From Bacillota bacterium (GTDB lineage: Bacteria > Bacillota > Limnochordia > DTU080), in assembly GCA_012840225.1 (NCBI GenBank), contig DULU01000089.1, positions 19,663 through 83,662 of the forward strand: 64,000 nt of DNA, given 5' to 3'. Below, in pieces: positions 40,401-47,831 of the stretch. Positions within the stretch are counted from its first letter, which is position 1. The number at the start of each line of letters is the position of its first letter. The notes under the pieces were generated by a model. The model was not told the DNA's origin. It saw only the letters and a program-made list of their open reading frames with translations, and searched no databases. The position numbers and the translations under genes were made by a program.

Positions 40401-42959
40401 GTGGGCGGCCTGGACGGAGGCCAACTCCTCGATTTTGTCTACCTGCCCGGCGACACTAGCTGCCAAAGCTCCCTGCTCTTCGGTCAGCCGGTCGATCCTT
40501 TCGGCATTGAACAGCACACCCTCGGCGAGAGCCTCCTGGCCCGCCGCCAGCTCATCCAGTTTTTGACCTTGCGCAGCCTGCCCGGTGATCAATTCATCTA
40601 TCCTGCCTCCCTGCTCGGTAACTACAGCGGTCAAAGCCTCCTGCTTCTCCGTCAACTCATCGATCCTACCGGCGTTTAACTGTACGCCCTCGGCCAGAGC
40701 ATCCTGGCCTGCCGTCAACTCCTCAAGGCGCCGGCTGTGCGTATCCTGAACGGCGGCGAGCTCGGTGGTCAGTGTTTCAATTTGGCTGCCTTGCCCGTCC
40801 ACCACTTTCGCCAACTCCGCCTGCTCTCCGGCCAATTCTTCTATTTTACCGGTGTTGGCGGCTACATCCTGCGCCAGGGCAGCTTGATCTGCTGCCAGTT
40901 TATCCAGGCGCTCGCCCTGCGCCGCCTGCCCGGCCGCCAGATCACTTATCTGTTTGCCCTGATCGGCTTGGATCCCGGCCAGCTCCTCCATTTTGCCGGC
41001 ATTGGCAGCCACATTTTCCGCCAGAGCGGCCTGATCCCCAGCCAGCCGGTCCAGGCGCTCGCCCTGCACTGCCTGCCCGGCCGCCAGATCACTTATCTGT
41101 TTGCCCTGATCGGCCTGATCCCAAGCCAGCTTATCCAGACGCTCACCCTGCACTGCCTGCCCGGCCGCCAACTTATCTATCTCGCCTCTCTGCTCATCCA
41201 CCCGAACGGTCAAAGCATCCTGCTTCTCCGTCAAGGCATCTATCCTCTCGGCATTGAACAGCACGCCCTCGGAAAGCGCATCCTGTCCCGCCTCAAGCGC
41301 CTTCAGGCTATCTCCCTGGGCCGCCTGAGCCCCAGCCAACTCGTCCAGCTTGGCTGCCTGTTCGGCCTGGGTTTTCTCGATTGCTTCCACGCGTTGATAC
41401 AAAGCAGCCTGAGCCTCTTTCAAACCGGCAACTTCCCGGCTCAAGAGGTCCAGCTCCACCCGGAACTCCTGACCTAAGGCTTCGATCTTGGCGGCTAAGT
41501 CGGCCACCCGCTCGGCCACTAAAGCCCGCAATTCTTCGACATCGCCTTTGACGGCGGCGAGGATCCTATCCATGTCGGCTACTTGATTCGCCAACTCATC
41601 AATCCGTTCCAAAGCCTTACCGATCTCTCGGGCCACTACAGCTTCCGCGATGTCGTTGGCGATTTTTTCGGCAGTTTTTCTGTCAATAAAATTCCCTATC
41701 GGCTGAGCCAACTCGTCGACCTTGGCTTCCATTTGCTTCAACCTATCAGCGATATCCTCATACACATGTTTCTGCAAAGCACTGATAGCCTGCTCATTAA
41801 GGGCAACTCCCTTTGCTAAGCCAGCAATTTTTTCCAGAGCTTCCTCTGCCTTGCTGTCGGCCTTCTGCGCCAGATCTTTCGCCTCTTCGGCCAAGCCGGC
41901 CACTTTAGCCAGATCAGCCAGGGTGGCAAAGTTATCTGCCATCCTCTTTACTTCTTCCGCGAGCTTTTTGGCCTCTTCGGCCGTCGTCTGAGCCGCAGCT
42001 GCCAGATCCTGGGCTTTGGCCGCCACCGCAAGAGCCTGTGCGGCATCGGTGGCCGCTCCCAAAGCTATCTCCCTCGTTTCCGCCAAGAGCCTCTCAACTT
42101 CTTCGGCAAGCTGTTGGGCCTGCGCAATAGCTTCCTCCAGCTGTTGGAAACGCTGCGGCAATTCCTGTTCTATAGCTTCGACTTTAGCTAAAGACTCCTT
42201 AGCCGCAGCCAAGGACTCCTCCGCTTTGTCCAATGCCTTCTGCGCCAGGGCCAGCGCCTCCTGGGCGGCGGCTTGAGCCTCAAGCGCCTCATCTTTGGCA
42301 TCCAAGGCCGTGTTATGAGCGTTGTCGGCGCTCTTCTGGGCAATATCCGCCCGCACCGCCGCTTCCTCCGCCCGCTTCAGAGCTTCCCCGGCCAAAGCCC
42401 CGGCCTCCTCGGCCAATTTACCCGCCCGGTCGGCTTTGCCGTCGATTTCCTGCACGGCCGCCTCCAGCTTCCCGGCTAACTCCTCGACCATTTTGGCGAG
42501 CTCATATGCGCTGTCGGCCCGCTCCTGGGCGCCGGCGGCCTTGGTGTAGGCTTCATCGGCACGGCTTTGCGCTTTGATGGCCTCCGCCAGAGCTTTTTTG
42601 GTCTCATCTATGTTTGACGCCAGATTCTTCTCCAGCTCCCCAATCCGACTATCCAAAGGCGCCACTTTATTCTCAATGCGGATATCGATTTCCCGTAACA
42701 GCAAGGACTCCATTCTCACCAAGATGCGGCTGAATACCATAGCCATCTCATACCTGGTAAACATGCGGTCCCCGCCGAAGGTACCGTCCGGATAGCCCTC
42801 GACCAGACCGGCGACGGCCAGGCTGGTTACGGCATCATAAGCCCAGTGATCCCTGGGCACGTCCGGAAACGGATTGGCGGCGGCCAATGTACCCTGCGTC
42901 AACAGCAAAAATATGAGTGCGAACAGGAAACCAGAAAGCCGTTTTTTTTGCATGCACAT
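37455..42959 (-). CDS. Giant SLH + coiled-coil + outer-membrane beta-barrel protein (OmpM-like), 1834 aa
   Basis: Signal peptide, SLH domain FPDVPRDHWAYDAVTSLAVAGLVEGYPDGTFGGDRMFTRYEMAMVFSRIL, >1000 aa heptad repeats, barrel-like C-terminus ending AVQLNTGVVIRF. Confidence 0.85.
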   Translation of the reverse strand: MCMQKKRLSGFLFALIFLLLTQGTLAAANPFPDVPRDHWAYDAVTSLAVAGLVEGYPDGTFGGDRMFTRYEMAMVFSRILVRMESLLLREIDIRIENKVAPLDSRIGELEKNLASNIDETKKALAEAIKAQSRADEAYTKAAGAQERADSAYELAKMVEELAGKLEAAVQEIDGKADRAGKLAEEAGALAGEALKRAEEAAVRADIAQKSADNAHNTALDAKDEALEAQAAAQEALALAQKALDKAEESLAAAKESLAKVEAIEQELPQRFQQLEEAIAQAQQLAEEVERLLAETREIALGAATDAAQALAVAAKAQDLAAAAQTTAEEAKKLAEEVKRMADNFATLADLAKVAGLAEEAKDLAQKADSKAEEALEKIAGLAKGVALNEQAISALQKHVYEDIADRLKQMEAKVDELAQPIGNFIDRKTAEKIANDIAEAVVAREIGKALERIDELANQVADMDRILAAVKGDVEELRALVAERVADLAAKIEALGQEFRVELDLLSREVAGLKEAQAALYQRVEAIEKTQAEQAAKLDELAGAQAAQGDSLKALEAGQDALSEGVLFNAERIDALTEKQDALTVRVDEQRGEIDKLAAGQAVQGERLDKLAWDQADQGKQISDLAAGQAVQGERLDRLAGDQAALAENVAANAGKMEELAGIQADQGKQISDLAAGQAAQGERLDKLAADQAALAQDVAANTGKIEELAGEQAELAKVVDGQGSQIETLTTELAAVQDTHSRRLEELTAGQDALAEGVQLNAGRIDELTEKQEALTAVVTEQGGRIDELITGQAAQGQKLDELAAGQEALAEGVLFNAERIDRLTEEQGALAASVAGQVDKIEELASVQAAHGESLEALAAGQDVLQAGQDALSEGIMLNAGRIDELAAGQAALTASQEMLAGEQEAQAGKLAELEEIQEGLISGVALSAEQIYLLEVQQMALADEQEQQRLALVKLGAEVGEVKDTLLERINRNAEQIERNSEQLLINSSMISRLTSQLLEHDALINENKAMIMDLTAGLLDHNLKIEQLTGWVGQMEEQLKQTDEKLEQTAEKVEAAAENITAMQGEIAGLQEDAAEAKANIDQLAADLADCRSEVAAHQQTLEQLLKDMEEGKAVDDLLSDALVLLAEDVVALQRRAAALEERAALIEARLAALEEAERRLEEKVEENIARLDEHEAAIKQNAGLIGDNQQAIAENAAKIEGLGNDLVALDERMHGNIAELSEAVDQVADDLAPLKKKFENTEISLASAVSYTAADGLTIYRDPRERNLPYAEQAASGDWYQNSRFLKDEAVSRYSIILKTEPVPQAKLDAEIYATRNLNDQGSLADVGFEIDLTTASALKSLRIGSLQPFGERSVDFTSYNEYVLSAEKWEAMLWRTRGVQADLAGRKVQANLLFGQGTARRLNAAGGFVAGDDPAHVTAISASALLHDLFVVRANWLNLGGTNAGPLTNAAAKVATLEISGKAPLWSYGITGANNDVNQGQVLQMYVSRFFGNPALDEHGRMRGIWASLEHGYMHNSWVQPYAAPNLDRALYGEEQYTSLEISGLRPLDFDTTIVHRVTSNSEGERTLSMIRAERNMKVLLPLRATVEVGNNSLEGTPDVNLNHSLLGLAIEDFPVFTENFRISAGYRKENTPLMIEEWDLRWRNTNADPTKPRQNWIAYTDRSLTQVMVNWQLIKAQNGTFTTGIYTGLNKLVDKPTAVGGLTADEELVIAGLKAGFIIKNIRFESVLDWRRTINTGIPALAKQSLELKFAGPLAGGSVSGKVNLRSGVGDEQNQVDDSTAELLVDLPIYEAAGFQLKADYINYVDKTNAVNSFSAVQLNTGVVIRF
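40300..41350. repeat. Degenerate tandem coding repeats within the giant SLH gene
   Basis: Recurrent units such as AAGQAAQGERLDKLAADQAALAQDVAANTGKIEELAGEQ and DALSEGVLFNAERIDALTEKQDAL; DNA blocks like gccgccagatcacttatctgtttgccctgatcggc recur. Confidence 0.85.
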
Positions 42960-43286
42960 CTTCCCCTTTCATGTCGGCTTTGTACCAATACCAAATATCA
43001 TATTTTGCGCTTCAATCAACAAATCCGGACATTGCAGATCGCTTTATACCTCTGAACCACACCAAGCGGATATTAATGAGATCAATTACGGCGAACAGGC
43101 GAAAACAGGCTGGTCAACATTTCTTAAATAATCAACAAAGTAGTATTCTAAACATGATTGGGAATCCCTTCCTGAAGTAATATTTTCCTGGGGTGATAAT
43201 TCCCCGCATTTCCTCGTCCGGGCAGGTTATCGCCAGGCATTCGGTGAACCAAGATGCATAGGCATATAAAGAGCGGAGGTAAGTAA

Positions 43287-43733
43287 ATGACCGGCGACAT
43301 GACCGTCCCGGCCTCACCCCAAGGCCGCATCAAGCGCATCATCGCTTTCCTGTTTCCCGTATCGGCCTATAAGCAAAGTCTGGTCTTACTAATAAGTCTG
43401 GTTATTGTTATTATCGGCTCGTTCCTGGGCAATGCTTTACCCGTCGATAATGCTAATTTAATCGCACCTATCATAGTTGGTTATTTTTTCGGAGGCCGGA
43501 TCCATCCGCTCATCTTCATGGGAGCCGGAGCCACAGCCGCCTGCATCGCCGGTATCACCTGGTCGCTGGCCATTCTGAGCGGTGACAGCTGGGATATAAC
43601 CTATGCCCTGGCCATCGCCAGCACCAGTTTCAATGTATTCGTCACCATGAGCCTGGGAGATCTGGCCCGCCGCGCTTACCTTCACCTGCGCCGGTTCAGG
43701 GAAAAAGGACGGGACAAAGCCAACAATTCATAA
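43287..43733 (+). CDS. Small multi-TM membrane protein (hypothetical)
   Basis: 148 aa with about 4 hydrophobic segments. Confidence 0.6.
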   Translation: MTGDMTVPASPQGRIKRIIAFLFPVSAYKQSLVLLISLVIVIIGSFLGNALPVDNANLIAPIIVGYFFGGRIHPLIFMGAGATAACIAGITWSLAILSGDSWDITYALAIASTSFNVFVTMSLGDLARRAYLHLRRFREKGRDKANNS

Positions 43734-45731
43734 CAACGTCCCCCGGCTTTCCCGGTACCAGTCCCGGATGATGGCCATCTCTTCCCGGCCCAGCCTGAAC
43801 ATGGTTCCCACCGCCTGATCGATGCGCTGCAGTCCGGCCAGTATCTCCTCGTCCCCGGACAACTCCTTATGGGCACTGGCGGCAGCTGAAACCAGCAGAG
43901 CTTCCTCAGCCACCGTCTGCCAAAGCGCCGAAGCGGCGGCCGCAGCCTGGTCCGATACGTCGAAAGCTTGAGAGACCAAGCCCGGCAAACCGGATATCGC
44001 TAAAGTGGGAGCCGGCATGGTGGGAGCCGGCATGGCGGGAACTGGCAGGTCGAGGAGATGGGCCAGCACCACATTGGTGGTGAGCCTGGCCCGGTCGTTA
44101 TATCTGTGTTCGTAATAATAAGCTACGACGGAGCTGTTCAGATATCCCAGCAGGGCGGCCTCGCTTAAGTTGGAATCGGCGGCCCTCAGGATATATACCC
44201 CTTGAGTGACATAGGCCTCCGAATCGTCCAACGCCGCCCTGATCTCGGGAGCGACCTTGGCTACCAGAACTTTTCTCCCCCGGAAATAATGCGGCTTTTT
44301 ATAATCCACTCCCGGAAGGCCCGGTTCCAGCCAAAGCGGCTCGGCCAGGCGATATTTACGCACCTGCGCCCCGCCGTACACCGGCACGGTATGCCTGGTA
44401 TCACGCTCCACTGTGATAAAGCGGTAGTCGGCCGCCGTCCCCCGCAATAGAAACCGGCAATTACGGCAAGGCTTTTCAGCCCTTTTCTTCTTAGGTATGG
44501 AGTTGTATTGCCCACAGCTGGGGCATCGGACCAAGGCCCCATCTTTTCCATATTCCAGGCCACGGTGCCATCTGACATAGCGTCCCAGAACATGTCCCCC
44601 GGCAGCCTTTTCCATATGCTGCAATAAAGCCTGAGTTCTCTCCCCGGTATGTATCAAAATAGTAGCCCGACTGTGCAGGCGAAAAAGGCTCTGTTTCACC
44701 TCTCCGATACCGGAGATGACGACCTGCGGCTTCAACCCGACAGGAATGATCGTGGCGGCGGCTGTTTTTACCTTGGCCGCCGCTGAGGGCTTGTCGGTGC
44801 GGGTGGCCACCACCAACGCCACTTCCTGCAGTACACCCGGAAAAAGGGTGCCGGCATCTATGATCCATTCCAGTTCCGCCATATCCAGGAGCCGGCGCCG
44901 CACGGCACTGTAGTCGTGACCTTTGAAAAAGTTGCGCGGCAACACCAGGCCCATGCGGCCGCCGGGGGCCAGATGCTGTAAAATATTGACCACAAATATA
45001 CTGAAGATATTTATATTATCCCCCGGCAGACCCAAAGCTCTGGCCTGCTCGACACCGGCTCCCTCGGCTCCCCACGGGGGATTGCTGAGAATGACGTCGG
45101 CATGCTTCAGAACCTGCCAGGGGTCATCCCCCGCCCCTGCAGCGGATTTTTCAACCGCCGGCGCCACCGCATTGGATAATCTTAAGGTAAAACCGCCTGT
45201 GCCCCCGCCGGCGATGGTCAATATTCGCGCAGCGCACTTTAGGGCCTCTTCATCCACATCCATGCCGTAAAGGGAAGCCAATGCTCCCGCAGCCCCCTCC
45301 ATCCGCTTCGGGAAGAGCCTGTGCTGCCGCTCCATGCGGTTGCGCAGGCCGGCCAGCACATAATGCAGCGTCTGCAAGCGGCGGAAGGCTGCCAGAAGAA
45401 AGCGCCCGCTGCCGCAGGCCGGATCCCCCACCACCAGGGTGGAAGTGCGCCGGCAGCAAGCCGTCAAAGCCCGCAGATCGTTATGTGCCAGCGCCGTCCG
45501 GGCTTCCCGGATGATGCCCCGCACCAATGGATCCAAAGTAAGGTGAACAAGATACTCGACAACAGGTTTCGGCGTATAAAAGGCGCCCTTTTGCCGGCGC
45601 CTGTTGCCGACAAAGGGTTGCCTGGCCGCCTTCTGCCGCTCCAGAACCTCTTTCACCCATTTTTCTTCCGCCAGCCAAGCAGAGCGATATAACGCGCCCG
45701 CCGTCAAACCGGTAGGGCTATCCGGTACCAA
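43728..45731 (-). CDS. N6-adenine DNA methyltransferase (N6_Mtase/Eco57I-like) with embedded zinc ribbon, orphan
   Basis: GAFYTPKPVVEYLV; VVGDPACGSGRFLLAAF; VILSNPPWGAEG; CPSCGQYNSIPKKKRAEKPCRNC; ITVERDTRHTVPVYGGAQVRKY. Confidence 0.88.
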   Translation of the reverse strand: MVPDSPTGLTAGALYRSAWLAEEKWVKEVLERQKAARQPFVGNRRRQKGAFYTPKPVVEYLVHLTLDPLVRGIIREARTALAHNDLRALTACCRRTSTLVVGDPACGSGRFLLAAFRRLQTLHYVLAGLRNRMERQHRLFPKRMEGAAGALASLYGMDVDEEALKCAARILTIAGGGTGGFTLRLSNAVAPAVEKSAAGAGDDPWQVLKHADVILSNPPWGAEGAGVEQARALGLPGDNINIFSIFVVNILQHLAPGGRMGLVLPRNFFKGHDYSAVRRRLLDMAELEWIIDAGTLFPGVLQEVALVVATRTDKPSAAAKVKTAAATIIPVGLKPQVVISGIGEVKQSLFRLHSRATILIHTGERTQALLQHMEKAAGGHVLGRYVRWHRGLEYGKDGALVRCPSCGQYNSIPKKKRAEKPCRNCRFLLRGTAADYRFITVERDTRHTVPVYGGAQVRKYRLAEPLWLEPGLPGVDYKKPHYFRGRKVLVAKVAPEIRAALDDSEAYVTQGVYILRAADSNLSEAALLGYLNSSVVAYYYEHRYNDRARLTTNVVLAHLLDLPVPAMPAPTMPAPTLAISGLPGLVSQAFDVSDQAAAAASALWQTVAEEALLVSAAASAHKELSGDEEILAGLQRIDQAVGTMFRLGREEMAIIRDWYRESRGTLL

Positions 45732-45766
45732 AACCTGCCGACCTGCCTTTTCAGTGCGTGGTGAGG

Positions 45767-46048
45767 TTACTGGTCTTTATGTTCGCTCTTCTCCTCCCTC
45801 TCACCTTTATCTCCATCCTGTTCGTGCGTTTTGTGGAGCACCCAATGGTGCAGCACGGAAGCATCGATCCCGATAGCTCCCAAACCTTCAGCCATACCTA
45901 AACGAAAGGCTTCAAGGTTTTGCGCCGACGCATCTTCAATGGCATTCTCCAGCGCCGCCTTTATCATATTGGCCACCATGGCGCCCATCTGGTATGCTCC
46001 ATCCGGGGAAATATCCTTCATTTTCCAAATGGTGGGCTTTTCTGCCGA
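45767..46048 (-). CDS. Hypothetical protein, ~93 aa
   Basis: MSAEKPTIWKMKDISPDGAYQMGAMVANMIKAALENAIEDASAQNLEAFRLGMAEGLGAIGID...; start adjusted from 46087. Confidence 0.5.
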   Translation of the reverse strand, partial: SAEKPTIWKMKDISPDGAYQMGAMVANMIKAALENAIEDASAQNLEAFRLGMAEGLGAIGIDASVLHHWVLHKTHEQDGDKGEREEKSEHKDQ

Positions 46049-46153
46049 CATCTCCACCAATAACCCTCCTTTCGGCGCCAAGCGCAAAAAGGACCCGTCG
46101 CTTTCCGGGCAGGACGAGTCCTTTCTTCCATCTTGGTCGCAGTCGGCGCTTTG

Positions 46154-46570
46154 TCACATCGTGCTTTGACTTTGGCTGCTCAGCCCGCTATAGTTTGACC
46201 CGCCAAACTGGCTGCTGCCGAACTGGTTGCCGAACTGACTGCCGCTTTGTCCGCTATATGACGGCATATTCTGGTAGCTCTGCTGCTGGGAGGGGCCGTA
46301 TTGTCCGGATCCGGTCGAAAAAAACGACGGCTGCTGGTAGCTGCCGGCCTGAGAGCTGCCGAACTGGCCGCCGCTTGGCAACTGCTGCTGCGAATAAGAT
46401 TGCGCCAAGGTGGAGGCATATTGATTGAGCTGATTGATGAGTTGCTGGAGGCGGGAGGAAGCCTGGCTCTCTTCCTGGGCCAGCGCATTCAACTGCTGGG
46501 CGTGGCGCAATTCCGCCTGGCTCAACTCTTGAGCGATTTGTTGGATCTGCTGAAAAGTAAACTGATGCAT
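46154..46570 (-). CDS. Low-complexity Q/S/G/Y-rich protein (coat-like/prion-like)
   Basis: MHQFTFQQIQQIAQELSQAELRHAQQLNALAQEE... then GQFGSSQAGSYQQPSFFSTGSGQYGPSQQQSYQNMPSYSGQSGSQFGNQFGSSQFGGSNYSGLSSQSQ. Confidence 0.65.
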   Translation of the reverse strand: MHQFTFQQIQQIAQELSQAELRHAQQLNALAQEESQASSRLQQLINQLNQYASTLAQSYSQQQLPSGGQFGSSQAGSYQQPSFFSTGSGQYGPSQQQSYQNMPSYSGQSGSQFGNQFGSSQFGGSNYSGLSSQSQSTM

Positions 46571-46732
46571 AGCTTTTCCCCTCTCTTGATTCCCCATTTT
46601 TGCCAGGGGTATATCGCAATTTAGCTTGCACCTCGCCGGTCCGGACTATAACCGCAAAAAGCTGCTGGCAACAATTGCCTGCCCTGGCGCCATCTCTCAT
46701 CACCGGCAGTAGACCGGTGGGCAACAAAAAAT

Positions 46733-46790
46733 ACAGCCGGCCCGTACCGCCCTGCCCAACCAGGGCAAAGTCGATACGGCCGGCTGCCTC
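46733..46790 (-). terminator. Intrinsic terminator after DUF378 gene
   Basis: Minus: CAGCCGGCCGTATCG...CGGTACGGGCCGGCTG followed by TATTTTTTG. Confidence 0.65.
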
Positions 46791-46824
46791 GCCTTTACAA
46801 AGCCCGTATGATAAAGCTATCAGG

Positions 46825-47061
46825 TTAGGACTTTTGCTCAACCTTGTCCGAACTGTCTTCCGACATCCGGTAAAAGGTGAAGGCATAGAGACCTGACAAT
46901 CCCACGAGCAAATACACGATTCTTGATGCCAGACTGGGGCTGTAGGTTGTCGTCCCGCCGAATATGGCCTGCACCAGGTCGATATTGAACAACCCGATTA
47001 GACCCCAATTTATAGCACCGATGATCAAGATGGTTAGCGCAATGGCCCTCAGTGTATCCAC
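46825..47061 (-). CDS. DUF378 family membrane protein
   Basis: MDTLRAIALTILIIGAINWGLIGLFNIDLVQAIFGG...ASRIVYLLVGLSGLYAF. Confidence 0.9.
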   Translation of the reverse strand: MDTLRAIALTILIIGAINWGLIGLFNIDLVQAIFGGTTTYSPSLASRIVYLLVGLSGLYAFTFYRMSEDSSDKVEQKS

Positions 47062-47181
47062 GACGTGCCACCCTCCTTTAACTTGCCGGCAAGAGATGCG
47101 GCTTTTCTGCCCCTATTCTGTACCAATTCATGCGTTTCATATGCATGCCGCCGCCCCGTCGGGCGCCTGAACAAGGGTTAA

Positions 47182-47775
47182 TTATAATACCTGCTGCAAA
47201 ACAGCTTGGCTCGACGCGTCCATCTGCCGCAAATCGCTGATAGCAAAGCGGTTGCCGTCCACATCTATCAAGAGCACCCGCTCTCCGTCAAGCCCGATCA
47301 CCGTCTCCCGGTTGGCCCGGACCACAAATTCCCGCCGGCCCCGGCTGGTTTCCACATCGAAATATAAGGTGTCACTCTCGGCGCGGAGCGCATTGATCCG
47401 CTTCACTTCATTGACCAGATACCGGCGTCTGATCTCCTCTTCCACCAGAGCGCGCTGGGAAGGAGAAAGCTCAGCCAGGCTGCGTATCGTGCCGATCTCC
47501 TCATTCTTGCGATTCAAAAACACAATATAACTGTCGGCCATCGTCAAAGGAAAGGAGCGGACGATGCGCACACCTAGCCAGGTGCGCACATTTTCCATGG
47601 TGAGGCATAGCCCCCAACTGCGACTGGTACCGAAGGACAGCTTTGCCGTATCCAGCCAGCCCGGCTCCCAGCAATCCCGGGCATATTCGGCCGTGGTGTA
47701 GTGAGCCAAACCGTTGGCGAAACAGTCAAGCAGCTGAGACTCTGGCTCTTGAACCATAATATTGTCGGCAGCCAT
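47182..47775 (-). CDS. DUF1854-like protein
   Basis: VRIVRSFPLTMADSYIVFLNRKNEEIGTIRSLAELSPSQRALVEEEIRRRYLVNEVKRI...LLIDVDGNRFAISDLRQMDASSQAVLQQVL. Confidence 0.75.
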   Translation of the reverse strand: MAADNIMVQEPESQLLDCFANGLAHYTTAEYARDCWEPGWLDTAKLSFGTSRSWGLCLTMENVRTWLGVRIVRSFPLTMADSYIVFLNRKNEEIGTIRSLAELSPSQRALVEEEIRRRYLVNEVKRINALRAESDTLYFDVETSRGRREFVVRANRETVIGLDGERVLLIDVDGNRFAISDLRQMDASSQAVLQQVL

Positions 47776-47831
47776 ATGGGTTGAACATCCTTTCCGAACC
47801 AATGCTTAGCTTATGCTCAAATGTAACGACA

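Noticed and set aside
40200-41400. CRISPR-like repeats
   Set aside because: Repeats are in-frame coding units of a coiled coil, not identical repeats with unique spacers.
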